The notes: generated by a model not told the origin, from the sequence alone. Counted from the first letter of the stretch, positions 44,616-55,061 are shown. The stretch: 64,000 bases of DNA from Mucilaginibacter aquaedulcis (GCF_030409325.1 NZ_JAUFPR010000001.1:744001-808000); one strand, 5' to 3'. Translations and numbers: made by a program.

Positions 44616-45662
44616 TTAGAAAGCATAAACAGCAGCTATTAAAAATTGCTGAGCATGTTTGGTTGGGTCGCCCATGCTTTTGGTAAATGCCTCTGCCGAG
44701 TTGTTATCTAATCTGATCTCAGGGATCAGTGTTAACGGACCTGCCTTAATATTAGATGTCAGGGTTATAGCAGTTACGTGATCGCCTGGAGCTGGGCCAG
44801 CCAATGAAAAATCGCCGGTTTTGGTTTTAAAGTACTCACCCCTTAAACCAAAGGTCACAGATTTTGATACAGCTATTTGCGGATACAATGCTACACCAGT
44901 AAAACCACCTTTAACACCGTTGGTTGCTTTATAATCAGCAGCGTTTAAGCCTAATTTAAAGGCATCAGTGATTTGATAAGCGGTGGTCAGGTCAAATTCA
45001 GTACCTGCGGTGCCCCCGGTAATTACATTCAGGTAAGCTGTCCAGCCTTTTACAGGGGCAATCATTAATTGCGCCCCAAAGTTATTTAAACCGGTATTGG
45101 CTTTGTAAGCATTCCATTGATCGTTAAAGATACCTGCCATCAGGCTTACCTTATCAGAGAATGAATAAGTTGCCTTGAAACCAGCATTCTGGAACGGGCC
45201 ATTGGTGAACATATACGAGGTTGAGTAGTTAAAGTTACCTGTAGGGCTTATAACCTCATAACCTATAAATGTAGCCATATAACCACCTGTAAGCACAAAC
45301 TTATCGGTTACATCATATGACATATATAAATTCTGGATATGGAAGGAATCGCCATTGTCGCCCGCGTTAGGGAGCGATTGACCCTGACCTCTTGGGCCAA
45401 AGGAAAGCTCACCCACAAAGGCGGCTTTGCCTACTTTTTTCTTCAAGCCGAGGTCAACCATACCTATCGACATAGAGTTATGATCTGTAGCGAAGCTGGT
45501 TGGTATATTGCTGTGTTTAGCAAAATCGTATTTATAGTAAGCATCAACAGATCCGGTTATGGTTAATGGAGGATCAGCTGCGGCGGTTTTAGTAGTATCC
45601 TGGGCTTTAACCGTAAAAGCTGCACTTGCAAGTAAACATAAGAGTAAAGCTGTTTTTTTCAT
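44616..45662 (-). CDS. Outer-membrane beta-barrel porin
   Basis: A 348-residue protein: signal peptide (MKKTALLLCLLASAAFTVKA), then a barrel with many alternating hydrophobic strands, a start ITGSVDAYYKYDF and an aromatic C-terminus (AAVYAF) as in outer-membrane proteins. It resembles the BBP2-type porins often linked to ammonium transporters in Bacteroidota. It lies between two Amt genes, upstream of the larger amt on the minus strand (214 bp apart), so it probably provides outer-membrane access for a nitrogen source. Confidence 0.9.
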   Translation of the reverse strand: MKKTALLLCLLASAAFTVKAQDTTKTAAADPPLTITGSVDAYYKYDFAKHSNIPTSFATDHNSMSIGMVDLGLKKKVGKAAFVGELSFGPRGQGQSLPNAGDNGDSFHIQNLYMSYDVTDKFVLTGGYMATFIGYEVISPTGNFNYSTSYMFTNGPFQNAGFKATYSFSDKVSLMAGIFNDQWNAYKANTGLNNFGAQLMIAPVKGWTAYLNVITGGTAGTEFDLTTAYQITDAFKLGLNAADYKATNGVKGGFTGVALYPQIAVSKSVTFGLRGEYFKTKTGDFSLAGPAPGDHVTAITLTSNIKAGPLTLIPEIRLDNNSAEAFTKSMGDPTKHAQQFLIAAVYAF

Positions 45663-45876
45663 GATAACGATTTAATTGTGGAAAATTTAGTTTGTTAATT
45701 GTTTTGATTGATAAAATATTGATATTCAGAAATTTACCTTAAATCGGGATCCTTTATTGTCGGCATAAAAAATCCCTGTGCAGTTGGCCATGCCATTGCA
45801 AAAAAGCCACACACCAACCACACAAGGTATTACAGACCTTTTGTTTCAAGGTCTTTCGATAGTATCTATCCTTCTG

Positions 45877-47499
45877 TTAAACTTCAGAGGTTGTCTTAAC
45901 ACCTTTATCAAAAAGGCCGCTTAAGCTAATCTCTTCGTCCTGAACAGGGTAAACCTCAATGCCATGATCAAACACATCAATACCACCCATACCGGCTTCG
46001 CCGTGTTCTTCGATACGAAGTTTCCATGGATGACCTAACTTGTTGATCACAAACATCATTACAAAGCTTACCACAAATACAGATGCTGTAATAGTAAAGC
46101 TGCCTATGAATTGAGCCTTAAGCACTTCAAAACCACCACCGTAAAATAAGCCGGTAACCGGAGCAGAGTTATCAGCACCAGTTGGGCCTGTAGCACCAAA
46201 CTGACCTGAAGCAAATAAGCCTAATGATAAAGTACCCCAGATACCGTTTAAGCCGTGTACAGAAACTGCACCAACCGGATCGTCTATACGGAACCACTCA
46301 ACAGCATACACACCGGCAAAAATGATAAAGCCTGCAATACCGCCAAGCAATATTGAACCCAGCGGGCTTACCCAGTAACAAGGGCAGGTAATAGCAACCA
46401 AACCGGCAAGGAAACCATTTATAGTAAAGGCCAAATCAAACTTACCTTTAGTTGTGCCCCACCAAAGCGCGGCAAGCATAGCGGTAAAACCACCGGCGCA
46501 GGCAGCAAGTGTAGTATTAGCGGCAACACGGCCTATACCTTGCATATCCATTGCTGATAAGGTTGAACCAGGGTTAAAGCCGTACCAGCCAAACCATAAT
46601 ATAAAACCACCAACAGCGGCGATCAATAAGTTATGACCTGGAGGTAATCCGCCTTTTTCTTTATCATCACGGGCAAATATGCGACCCAACCGTGGGCCTA
46701 ACACCATTGCACCTGCCAGTGAAGCTACACCACCAATGGTATGCACCACGGTTGAACCAGCAAAATCACGGAAAGGTTGTGAGCTTAAATGAGCGAAAAT
46801 TCCTGAAGTGCCCATAGTTGCCAGGAAACCATCAGGTCCCCAGGCCCAGTGACCTATAATAGGATAAATAAAACCAGTAATACCTATACTGTATAAAATA
46901 TCGCCACGGAAACTGGTACGACCGATCATTGCACCAGAAACAATGGTTGAGCAGGTATCAGCAAATGCATACTGAAATATCCAGTGTGCCAAAAGCGGAA
47001 TACCTGTAGCGCCGTATGTAGCAGGAGTATTTTGTAAAAAGAACCAGTTGGTGATAGTTTTACCATCGGCTCCAAGTCCGCCCCAGCCAATAAAGCCATT
47101 GCCATTACCAAACATAAATGCATAGCCTATAGCATAAAACAACAACCCGCAAAGGCATGTATCAAAAATACATTCCATTAAAACGTTAACCGTTTCTCTT
47201 TTACGGGCAAAGCCAGCTTCAAGCATAACAAAACCCGCCTGCATGCCAAATACCAAAAAGGCAGCTACCAGTGTCCATACTGTGTTTACAGTATTGATCA
47301 GGGCTGTTTCATGAGCGGTGTACGTTTCGGCAGCATGGGCCGAAGTTCCCAGAATACCCGGCAAACTCACCATAGCCACAAACACCAGCAATAAACCAAT
47401 CATCTTTCCTGTTAAAATGGTAGCTCCCAGCGCCCATTTTTCACGTGGCAGTTGTCGGACTGCACTCAGGAGGTTGTGTTTTGTTGAACTTACTTTCAT
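45877..47499 (-). CDS. amt: Ammonium transporter, long form
   Basis: A 540-residue Amt-type channel. An N-terminal extension of about 65 residues includes an extra hydrophobic segment (MIGLLLVFVAMVSLPGIL) before the usual start ALINTVNTVWTLVAAFLVFG. Pore signatures are VVHTIGGVAS and VSVHGLNGIWG, with FGWYGFNPGS between them. A C-terminal extension ends VYPVQDEEISLSGLFDKG. It is larger than and different from the Amt at 42229, so the two are not recent duplicates. It is transcribed away from GSIII, with 592 bp between. Confidence 0.94.
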   Translation of the reverse strand: MKVSSTKHNLLSAVRQLPREKWALGATILTGKMIGLLLVFVAMVSLPGILGTSAHAAETYTAHETALINTVNTVWTLVAAFLVFGMQAGFVMLEAGFARKRETVNVLMECIFDTCLCGLLFYAIGYAFMFGNGNGFIGWGGLGADGKTITNWFFLQNTPATYGATGIPLLAHWIFQYAFADTCSTIVSGAMIGRTSFRGDILYSIGITGFIYPIIGHWAWGPDGFLATMGTSGIFAHLSSQPFRDFAGSTVVHTIGGVASLAGAMVLGPRLGRIFARDDKEKGGLPPGHNLLIAAVGGFILWFGWYGFNPGSTLSAMDMQGIGRVAANTTLAACAGGFTAMLAALWWGTTKGKFDLAFTINGFLAGLVAITCPCYWVSPLGSILLGGIAGFIIFAGVYAVEWFRIDDPVGAVSVHGLNGIWGTLSLGLFASGQFGATGPTGADNSAPVTGLFYGGGFEVLKAQFIGSFTITASVFVVSFVMMFVINKLGHPWKLRIEEHGEAGMGGIDVFDHGIEVYPVQDEEISLSGLFDKGVKTTSEV

Positions 47500-48091
47500 T
47501 TGTTTTTTAATTTAGTTTGATTGTTTTTTAAAGTTTAATTTAGTTTGATTGTATAATAATTAAGTCTGATTGCAATTTAAAAACCGATATTTTCCCCACC
47601 AATCTCCAAAAACACCCGGTTTATATTTACTATTCTAACCAATTTTATAAAAAATATAATAATTGTAGGTTTTCTGTAAATTATTTTCTGAAATTATGTA
47701 GTTATTTTAACAATAACAAATTTTTAACATATAAATAACGTTAAAAAATCTAATATTTACGAAAATTGTAAATCAAAACTAAAATTTAACCAATTTTTTG
47801 ATGATTTTAAATTTACAACGACTATAAATTGATTCAAAATTGAATTATTATCGAAAAATCCATCTTTTACATCAAAATTCAATTGTTTTTAATGATTTAT
47901 TCAGATAATACCATTAAATAATCAATAAAAACACGAATAATTTGCGCAAAAGTTAAAAAAGTAACTAATTATAAAATATGGGAAATCAGAGATCAAAATA
48001 TCGCAATCGTGATATTTCCTTTAATTTTTGCGCATATTTTAAATGATAGTTCTATTTTTGAAAGTTGACCTTATTTTAAACCGTATATATC
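47500..48091. other. A/T-rich divergent promoter region between amt and glnN
   Basis: 592 bp without a gene. It is strongly A/T-rich. Near the glnN side it contains TATTTTTG (48053-48060), a -7 element 32 nt before the ATG. A direct repeat, TTTAATTTAGTTTGATTGT, lies close to the amt start. No palindromic operator was recognised with confidence. Confidence 0.6.
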
Positions 48092-50266
48092 ATGTCCAAC
48101 ATTCGATTTAAGGCACTACAGGACGTTCTGAGCAGAACCATTCCTGAAGTTAAACCGCCCTCTTCAAAAATTTCAGATTACTTCGGTGCTAATGTTTTCG
48201 ATAAAAAGAAAATGAAAGAATATCTTTCAACAGAGGCTTACCAGGGTATTATCAATTCAATTGAAAAAGGCGAACCAATACCACGCGACCTGGCCGAGCA
48301 AATTGCCTCTGCCATGAAATCATGGGCATTGGGCAAAGGGGCAACACATTATACGCACTGGTTTCAGCCACTTACCGGCACCACTGCCGAAAAACATGAT
48401 GCCTTTTTTGAACCAACTGCCGATGGCGGCGCAATTGAGCGTTTCTCGGGCGATGCTTTATCGCAACAGGAGCCCGATGCGTCAAGCTTCCCGAGCGGTG
48501 GTATACGCAACACTTTTGAGGCCCGCGGTTACACTGCCTGGGACCCGTCATCACCTGCATTTTTGATGGCGCGTACCTTATGTATACCAACTGTATTTGT
48601 ATCATACACCGGCGAAGCTCTTGATTATAAGGTACCATTATTAAAAGCGCTTAACGTTTTAGATAAAGCAGCCGTTGACGTTTGCCATTACTTTGATAAA
48701 GGCATTGAAAAGGTAAACGCATCATTAGGTATTGAGCAGGAATATTTCCTGGTTGATGTAGCGTTGTTTAACGCCCGCCCCGATCTGTATCTTACCGGCC
48801 GTACATTATTCGGCCATATGTCGGCCAAAAACCAGCAGCTGGAAGATCATTACTTTGGATCGATACCGGAGCGCGTTTACGCTTACATGCAGGATATGGA
48901 AGCCGAAGCCCTGCAATTAGGTATCCCTTTAAAAACACGCCACAATGAGGTTGCCCCTTCGCAATTTGAATGTGCTCCTATTTATGAGGAAATAAACCTG
49001 GCTATTGATCATAACCAGTTACTAATGGATCTGATGGACCGTGTGGCCCGCAGGCATAATTTCAAAGTGTTGTTGCACGAAAAACCTTATGCCGGTTTAA
49101 ACGGCTCGGGTAAGCACAACAACTGGTCGCTGATAACCAATACAGGTAAAAACTTGTTGTCGCCGGGCAAAACGCCTAAGAACAACCTGATGTTCCTTAC
49201 CTTCTTTGTTAACACCATCAAGGCCGTTTACGAACATGCCGACCTGTTGCGTGCATCAATCGCATCTGTAAATAATGATCACCGCTTGGGTGCTAATGAA
49301 GCCCCTCCGGCCATTATTTCTATATTCCTGGGCAGCCAGCTGAACGATGTACTTGATGAGATCGAAACTTCACGCATCAGCAAAAAGATAAAAGAGGATA
49401 ACATGCTATGGCAGGGCATTCCTAAAATTCCGCAGATATTGCCTGACAATACCGACCGTAACCGTACCTCGCCTTTTGCCTTTACGGGTAATAAATTCGA
49501 ATTGCGTGCTGTTGGTTCATCGGCAAACTCGGCCAGCCCAATGACCATATTAAATATGATTGTTGCCGATCAGCTTAAAAAATTCAAATATGATGTTGAT
49601 AAACTGATCAAAAAAGGCGAGAAAAAAGACCTTGCCTTATTAATGGTTATTAAGAAATACATTAAGGAGTCAAAAAACATCCGTTTTGAAGGCAATGGTT
49701 ATAGCGAGGCCTGGGAAAAAGAGGCCGAAACACGTGGCTTATCAAATGTAAAAACCACCCCAAAAGCGCTTGACGCATTGTTATCAGAAAAATCAGATAT
49801 CCTTTTTGCAGAAACAGGTGTATTCAGCCCAAGGGAAGCTCATGCCCGTCATGAAATTTTATTGGATAGCTTTTACAAAAAACTGCAGATTGAAGCCCGT
49901 GTAATTGGCGAATTAGTGCTGAACGTGATCATCCCGTCGGCAATAGCATATCAGTCAAAATTGATAGAGAATGTTAAAGGCCTAAAAGATATTGGCTTAG
50001 CAAGCGACACTTACGCTGCACAGCTTGATCTTATCAACAAGATTTCCGAGCATGTTAATTTTATCAAATCAAATGTGGAGCAAATGGTTGATGAACGTAA
50101 AAAAGCCAATGCCATTGATGATATACGCCAGCGTGCCATTGATTATGATGAAAAGGTAAAATCATTCTTCCAACCTATCCGCTACCATGTTGACAAACTG
50201 GAGCAATTGGTTGACGATACTTTATGGCCACTGCCAAAATTCAGGGAGTTGCTATTTATTAAATAA
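48092..50266 (+). CDS. glnN: Glutamine synthetase type III
   Basis: A 724-residue enzyme that makes glutamine from glutamate, ammonium and ATP. Length and sequence fit GSIII (GlnN), the form common in Bacteroidota, with N-terminal KALQDVLSRTIPEV, the catalytic region GIEQEYFLVD, the ATP-binding segment NGSGKHNNWSL, and EAPPAIISIFLGSQL. GSIII is not adenylylated and works as a large oligomer. With the two Amt proteins and the porin it forms an ammonium uptake and assimilation cluster. Confidence 0.97.
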   Translation: MSNIRFKALQDVLSRTIPEVKPPSSKISDYFGANVFDKKKMKEYLSTEAYQGIINSIEKGEPIPRDLAEQIASAMKSWALGKGATHYTHWFQPLTGTTAEKHDAFFEPTADGGAIERFSGDALSQQEPDASSFPSGGIRNTFEARGYTAWDPSSPAFLMARTLCIPTVFVSYTGEALDYKVPLLKALNVLDKAAVDVCHYFDKGIEKVNASLGIEQEYFLVDVALFNARPDLYLTGRTLFGHMSAKNQQLEDHYFGSIPERVYAYMQDMEAEALQLGIPLKTRHNEVAPSQFECAPIYEEINLAIDHNQLLMDLMDRVARRHNFKVLLHEKPYAGLNGSGKHNNWSLITNTGKNLLSPGKTPKNNLMFLTFFVNTIKAVYEHADLLRASIASVNNDHRLGANEAPPAIISIFLGSQLNDVLDEIETSRISKKIKEDNMLWQGIPKIPQILPDNTDRNRTSPFAFTGNKFELRAVGSSANSASPMTILNMIVADQLKKFKYDVDKLIKKGEKKDLALLMVIKKYIKESKNIRFEGNGYSEAWEKEAETRGLSNVKTTPKALDALLSEKSDILFAETGVFSPREAHARHEILLDSFYKKLQIEARVIGELVLNVIIPSAIAYQSKLIENVKGLKDIGLASDTYAAQLDLINKISEHVNFIKSNVEQMVDERKKANAIDDIRQRAIDYDEKVKSFFQPIRYHVDKLEQLVDDTLWPLPKFRELLFIK

Positions 50267-50399
50267 ATTATAGCATAACTTTATGCAAATGGCACTAATT
50301 AATAATTAGTGCCATTTTTTGTTAGCGCTAAATTCAGCGTAAAATTCACATTTTGTGATTAGGATTAACACAATCTGTGTACTTTACTTTCAAAATCAT

Positions 50400-50407
50400 T
50401 AGTTTTG
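50400..50407 (+). promoter_or_regulatory. -7 promoter element of purM (leaderless arrangement)
   Basis: TAGTTTTG ends 3 nt before ATG 50411 and overlaps the in-frame TTG at 50405, which is therefore not the start. Confidence 0.55.
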
Positions 50408-50410
50408 CAC

Positions 50411-51589
50411 ATGGTTTCTTCACAACGTTATGATCAACGTGGCGTATCTGCATCAAAAGATGATGTACATAATGCAATAAAAAATATCGATAAAGGTATA
50501 TTCCCGCAAGCCTTCTGTAAAATTGTACCTGACATTTTAACTAATGATGCCGAATACTGCAACATTATGCATGCCGATGGCGCAGGCACCAAATCATCAT
50601 TAGCTTATACTTACTGGAAAGAAACCGGCGATATATCTGTATGGCGCGGTATTGCCCAGGATGCTATCATCATGAATCTTGATGACCTGCTTTGTGTGGG
50701 CGCTGTAGATAATATTCTCCTGTCATCAACCATTGGCCGTAATAAAAACCTGATACCAGGCGAAGTTATTGCAGCCATCATCAACGGCACTGAAGAAATA
50801 CTTAACGAGCTGCGTGATGCCGGCATAGGCATTTACTCAACCGGCGGCGAAACTGCCGATGTAGGCGATCTGGTACGCACCATTATTGTTGATTCTACGG
50901 TTACCTGCCGCATGAAACGTGATGATGTGATCTCCAATCATCGCATACAACCTGGCGATGTTATTGTAGGCTTAGCCTCTTACGGCCAGGCCAGCTACGA
51001 GAAGGAATATAATGGCGGCATGGGCTCAAATGGCCTTACATCTGCCCGTCATGATGTTTTTAATAAGACTATAGCCAGCAAGTATCCGGAAAGTTACGAC
51101 GCCGCTATCCCTTACGAACTGATCTTCAGCGGGAGCAAAAACCTTACCGATATGATTGATATTGGTAACGGCCAAAGTGTTACCGCAGGCAAGCTGGTAT
51201 TAAGCGCTACCCGTACCTATGCGCCTATCATCAAAAAAATCCTGGATAGCTATCGCAGCCAGATCCACGGTATGGTACATTGCAGTGGCGGCGCGCAAAC
51301 CAAGGTATTGCATTTTATAGAAAACCTTCATGTTATTAAGGATAACCTGTTCCCGGTTCCTCCGTTGTTTAAACTGATTCAAGAGGAGTCAAAAACCAGC
51401 TGGCAGGAAATGTATAAAGTTTTCAATATGGGTCACCGTATGGAGCTATATGTACCTCAGGAAATTGCAGCAGAACTTATCGCAATTTCTCAAAGCTTTG
51501 GCGTAGATGCACAAATAATTGGCCGTGTTGAAAAAGCCGAAACTAAAAAGGTCACTGTAAAATCAGAGTTTGGGGTATTTGAATATTAA
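50411..51589 (+). CDS. purM: Phosphoribosylformylglycinamidine cyclo-ligase (AIR synthase)
   Basis: A 392-residue ATP-dependent enzyme that closes FGAM to aminoimidazole ribotide in purine synthesis. Motifs: MHADGAGTKSSLAY, DDLLCVGAVDNILL, ISTGGETADVGDL-like IYSTGGETADVG, and the C-terminal MGHRMELYVP. It is about 45 residues longer than the E. coli enzyme, as usual in Bacteroidota. The ATG 50411 was chosen over an upstream TTG. It lies alone, apart from purL. Downstream is a 52-bp perfect palindrome. Confidence 0.95.
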   Translation: MVSSQRYDQRGVSASKDDVHNAIKNIDKGIFPQAFCKIVPDILTNDAEYCNIMHADGAGTKSSLAYTYWKETGDISVWRGIAQDAIIMNLDDLLCVGAVDNILLSSTIGRNKNLIPGEVIAAIINGTEEILNELRDAGIGIYSTGGETADVGDLVRTIIVDSTVTCRMKRDDVISNHRIQPGDVIVGLASYGQASYEKEYNGGMGSNGLTSARHDVFNKTIASKYPESYDAAIPYELIFSGSKNLTDMIDIGNGQSVTAGKLVLSATRTYAPIIKKILDSYRSQIHGMVHCSGGAQTKVLHFIENLHVIKDNLFPVPPLFKLIQEESKTSWQEMYKVFNMGHRMELYVPQEIAAELIAISQSFGVDAQIIGRVEKAETKKVTVKSEFGVFEY

Positions 51590-51611
51590 TTGATCGCCCT
51601 TCAATCATTTT

Positions 51612-51663
51612 ACTATAAAACAAAGAAACCCGGCCAATTGGCCGGGTTTCTTTGTTTTATAGT
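51612..51663. terminator. 52-bp perfect palindrome, bidirectional terminator
   Basis: The sequence is its own inverse complement over 52 bp, with a G/C-rich centre (CCCGGCCAATTGGCCGGG) and A/T-rich flanks. It lies between the convergent purM and TonB-receptor genes and can serve as terminator for both. Confidence 0.85.
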
Positions 51664-51682
51664 GTTTCTTCGGAAACCGAGA

Positions 51683-54600
51683 TTAGTTAAATATATATCT
51701 AACACCGATCTGAGCCTGGAAACGTGAGAACTGGCTGATATCTGTTTTGTATGAACTTGTAACAGGTACAGCGTTGTTAGCATCAAGGTAAGGGAATGAA
51801 TAATTTGCTTTACCTGTAGCATCTTTACCCATATATCTTAACACGGTTGTTGCACCATTGTTAAACCCGCTGTATGAAACCTGGTATAAACCCCAGTTAC
51901 GGTTTAACAGGTTAGTGAAGTTGATCACATCAAAAGTAACTTCTAATGTATTTTTCACTTTACCGGTTTTGATAAAGAAGTCCTGAGCAAAGTGCAGGTC
52001 AAGACGTTTGTAAGTAGGCAATATAGCACCATTACGTTGTGCAAACTGACCTCTGTGCTGGCTCAAGTAGTTATCCTGATTAATGAAATTGTTTAACTGA
52101 GTCCAGATCTGAGCAGGTGTACGGGTATCAACTGTTCCATTTGCAGCTGTAGGAGCAGCAACCAGATTAATGTCTCCCTGATTTTTAGGGATGTACATCA
52201 AATCGTTAGTAGCACCATCATTATTAGGGTCATTAGCAGTAATGTATGAAATAGCACCATTGTTTGAAGCTTCAAATACTAAACCTACAGTAGTAGCCAG
52301 GTTTTTAGCATACTGCTTACGGTAAGATACGGTTGCTATGATACGATTAGGCTGAACGTATGAACTGTTTGATAAGTTATCACCATTAGGGTTACCGGCA
52401 ACATAACGGGTATTCCAGATTGTTGCAGCTGTTGAGCCACCATCGTTAACATCTTTTGATTTGGTGTAAGTGTAAGCTACACTCGCAGCAAAACCATTGG
52501 TAAAGCTTTTTTGTAACTGACCTGTCATGAAATATGAGAAGCCTTTGCTGGTGTTTCTCATATAATACAAACCGGTGATAGATGGATTTGCAGCAGTAGC
52601 TGCTGCAGCTGAAGGGGTTGTGTTTTTAGAATTGTACTGAATTTGACCTTCAACACCAGGAAGTGTTGTAAAAGCATCAGACAATACTAAGTTCTGGTGA
52701 TAAATAGCACGGATATCCTTGGTGTATGAACCTTCGATAGTACCGATGATACCACCAGGTAATCTTTGATCGATAGCTAAGTTAGTTCTCCAGATTTTTG
52801 GATATTTCAGGTTAGGATCAGCAACATCAAGCTCATAAGATGTATTTGCCGCTGCATTTGCCGGGCGGTTAGCATTAACATCTTTGTTGAATATTAACTG
52901 TGGGTTGTTAGGGTCATTAGCTTTTGTAATGGTACGTGAACCAAACAATAAACCGTTGTTTGAAGCCTGGTTAGAGATCCATACAAATGGTACAGTACCT
53001 GTAAATAAACCCGAACCACCACGTACCTGGGTTGACTGATCGCCATTAACATCCCAGTTAAAACCGATACGAGGTGAAAGCTGAACTCTGTTTTTAGGTA
53101 ATTTAGACACATCAACATGTGTACCACCCTGGAAAGTTAAAGCAGCAGCGTTTGAATTTGCAGCTAATGTAGTAGGGAAAACATCATAATCAGCTCTTAA
53201 ACCATAAGTTAACCTGAAATTATCAGTAACATGGAATTTATCCTGAACATATACGCTATAGATAGAAGCTTTGATCTTAGCCAAAGGTAAATCATTACCT
53301 ACTGCTGAGTAGCGTAAGGTGTAAGCCTGAGCAGGTAAACCATTAATAAAATCAGATGCAGAGTTGTAAGTATATAAACCGTTATAATCTGGTGCAAAAC
53401 CGTTGGTATAGCTTTGGATCTGGTTGCTTGTACCAATGGTGAACTCATGCTTACCTGAATATATGGTGAAGTCATCAGCAAATTGCCAGATGTTGGTGCT
53501 TAATAAGTTACCTGCTGTGTAAAGTTCAGAACCAAAGCTGGTTGCTGTTGCACTTGCAGGCGATGTAACCACACCGTTTGCATCAGATGCACCGTTACCG
53601 ATATCAACCATTGGTAATGAACCATTACCCAGGAAGTTACGGAAATCTCTCAGAGCCGAATAACCTACAGTAAGTTTATTTGACATTGAGCTGCTGATAC
53701 GGCTGTTTAACTCAACTATACCAATATTAAAGTTGTTGTTGATAGTATAACCTGAACCTAAGAAAGGTAAAGTGTTAGGGCCTGGTGCACGTGTGGTACC
53801 ATAACCAACAGATGTTATACCATCGCTATTTGGAATACCTGAGTTACTGGCAGGCTGGTCTTTAAATGACTTTAAGTAAAAATACTTGGCACTTAAAGTA
53901 TTATTTTTATCAATGTTCCAGTCTAACTTGGCAGTTAACTTGTTACTTGAAGTTGCATAAACATAGTTTTCGTAAGCTCCCGGGTCATAACCATAAGTTG
54001 CCAATTTAGCTTTTATAGCATCTAAAGTGCTGGCTTGTACGTTTGAAACGTTAGAGCCGCTTAAACCCGGACGACCGGCAACATATGCAGTTGCAGGTGG
54101 CTGGCTTATTCTTTCCTGCTCACCAGATACAAACAAGAATAATTTATTCTTGATGATAGGGCCACCAACGGCAACACCATCTGTATGGTAATCAAAAGGA
54201 GTGATAGGAACATTTGTATTACCTGCGTGGTAACCGGTTAACCTTACTCCACGGCCATAGTAATAAGCAGTACCTTTAACTTCGTTGGTACCTGATTTTA
54301 CTACAGTGTTAATACCGGCACCGGTAAAGTTACCCTGACGTACGTCATAAGGTGCAATATCAACCTGAATCTGGTCAATCGCATCTAATGAAATAGGTTG
54401 TGAGCTTGCCTGACCACCCAAAGTACTTGATAAACCGAATGAGTTGTTGAACAATGCACCGTCAACAGTTACGTTATTGTAAGCACCGCTACGACCACCG
54501 AAACTGTTAAAAGTACCGGTTGAGTTTGCTGATGGAGTCAATTTCGTAAAATCCTGTAATGAACGGGCAACTGTTGGCAAATTTTCAATTTGCTGACGGT

Positions 54601-55024
54601 TAATTGTTTCACGGGCACCGGTACGTGATGAGTTGATCACCTTACCTTGAGTACCTGTTACCACAACCTCCGTTAATGAAGTTGTATTATCTGCCAACTG
54701 GGCGTTGATCTTCTGATCCTGACCAATTGTAAGCGTAATACCTTCCTGAACAAAGTTTTTGTAACCAATAAAGCTTACTTTAAAGGTGTATGGCCCACCA
54801 ACCCTTAAGTTAGGGATGTTATAGCGGCCATCGGCACGGCTTACTGTAGAGTACACAGTTCCGGTTGGGATATGTGTAATTGTTACAGTTGCTCCCGGTA
54901 TAGCTCCCTTAGTATCAGCTACAATACCGTTTACGCTCGCGGTGGTTACCCCCTGCGCAAAGGCATTCCTGTTAAGGAACATAAAACCGGTTAATAATAA
55001 TAAAAGAAGTAAAGGCTTCCTCAT
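51683..55024 (-). CDS. Oar-like TonB-dependent outer-membrane receptor 1
   Basis: A 1113-residue receptor. A signal peptide is followed by a carboxypeptidase-like regulatory domain (VNGIVADTKGAIPGATVTIT), a plug with VVVTGTQGKVINSSRTGAR, and a large barrel ending YIFN. It is of the Oar type found in Bacteroidota and myxobacteria, with NTVVKSGTNEVKGTAYYY and FFVSGEQER-like segments. The ligand is unknown. It is paralogous to the receptor at 55386, including the upstream promoter. No SusD partner is present. Confidence 0.92.
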   Translation of the reverse strand: MRKPLLLLLLLTGFMFLNRNAFAQGVTTASVNGIVADTKGAIPGATVTITHIPTGTVYSTVSRADGRYNIPNLRVGGPYTFKVSFIGYKNFVQEGITLTIGQDQKINAQLADNTTSLTEVVVTGTQGKVINSSRTGARETINRQQIENLPTVARSLQDFTKLTPSANSTGTFNSFGGRSGAYNNVTVDGALFNNSFGLSSTLGGQASSQPISLDAIDQIQVDIAPYDVRQGNFTGAGINTVVKSGTNEVKGTAYYYGRGVRLTGYHAGNTNVPITPFDYHTDGVAVGGPIIKNKLFLFVSGEQERISQPPATAYVAGRPGLSGSNVSNVQASTLDAIKAKLATYGYDPGAYENYVYATSSNKLTAKLDWNIDKNNTLSAKYFYLKSFKDQPASNSGIPNSDGITSVGYGTTRAPGPNTLPFLGSGYTINNNFNIGIVELNSRISSSMSNKLTVGYSALRDFRNFLGNGSLPMVDIGNGASDANGVVTSPASATATSFGSELYTAGNLLSTNIWQFADDFTIYSGKHEFTIGTSNQIQSYTNGFAPDYNGLYTYNSASDFINGLPAQAYTLRYSAVGNDLPLAKIKASIYSVYVQDKFHVTDNFRLTYGLRADYDVFPTTLAANSNAAALTFQGGTHVDVSKLPKNRVQLSPRIGFNWDVNGDQSTQVRGGSGLFTGTVPFVWISNQASNNGLLFGSRTITKANDPNNPQLIFNKDVNANRPANAAANTSYELDVADPNLKYPKIWRTNLAIDQRLPGGIIGTIEGSYTKDIRAIYHQNLVLSDAFTTLPGVEGQIQYNSKNTTPSAAAATAANPSITGLYYMRNTSKGFSYFMTGQLQKSFTNGFAASVAYTYTKSKDVNDGGSTAATIWNTRYVAGNPNGDNLSNSSYVQPNRIIATVSYRKQYAKNLATTVGLVFEASNNGAISYITANDPNNDGATNDLMYIPKNQGDINLVAAPTAANGTVDTRTPAQIWTQLNNFINQDNYLSQHRGQFAQRNGAILPTYKRLDLHFAQDFFIKTGKVKNTLEVTFDVINFTNLLNRNWGLYQVSYSGFNNGATTVLRYMGKDATGKANYSFPYLDANNAVPVTSSYKTDISQFSRFQAQIGVRYIFN

Positions 55025-55061
55025 AAATTGCTTTTTTAATTATACTTATATTAATTAGGTG

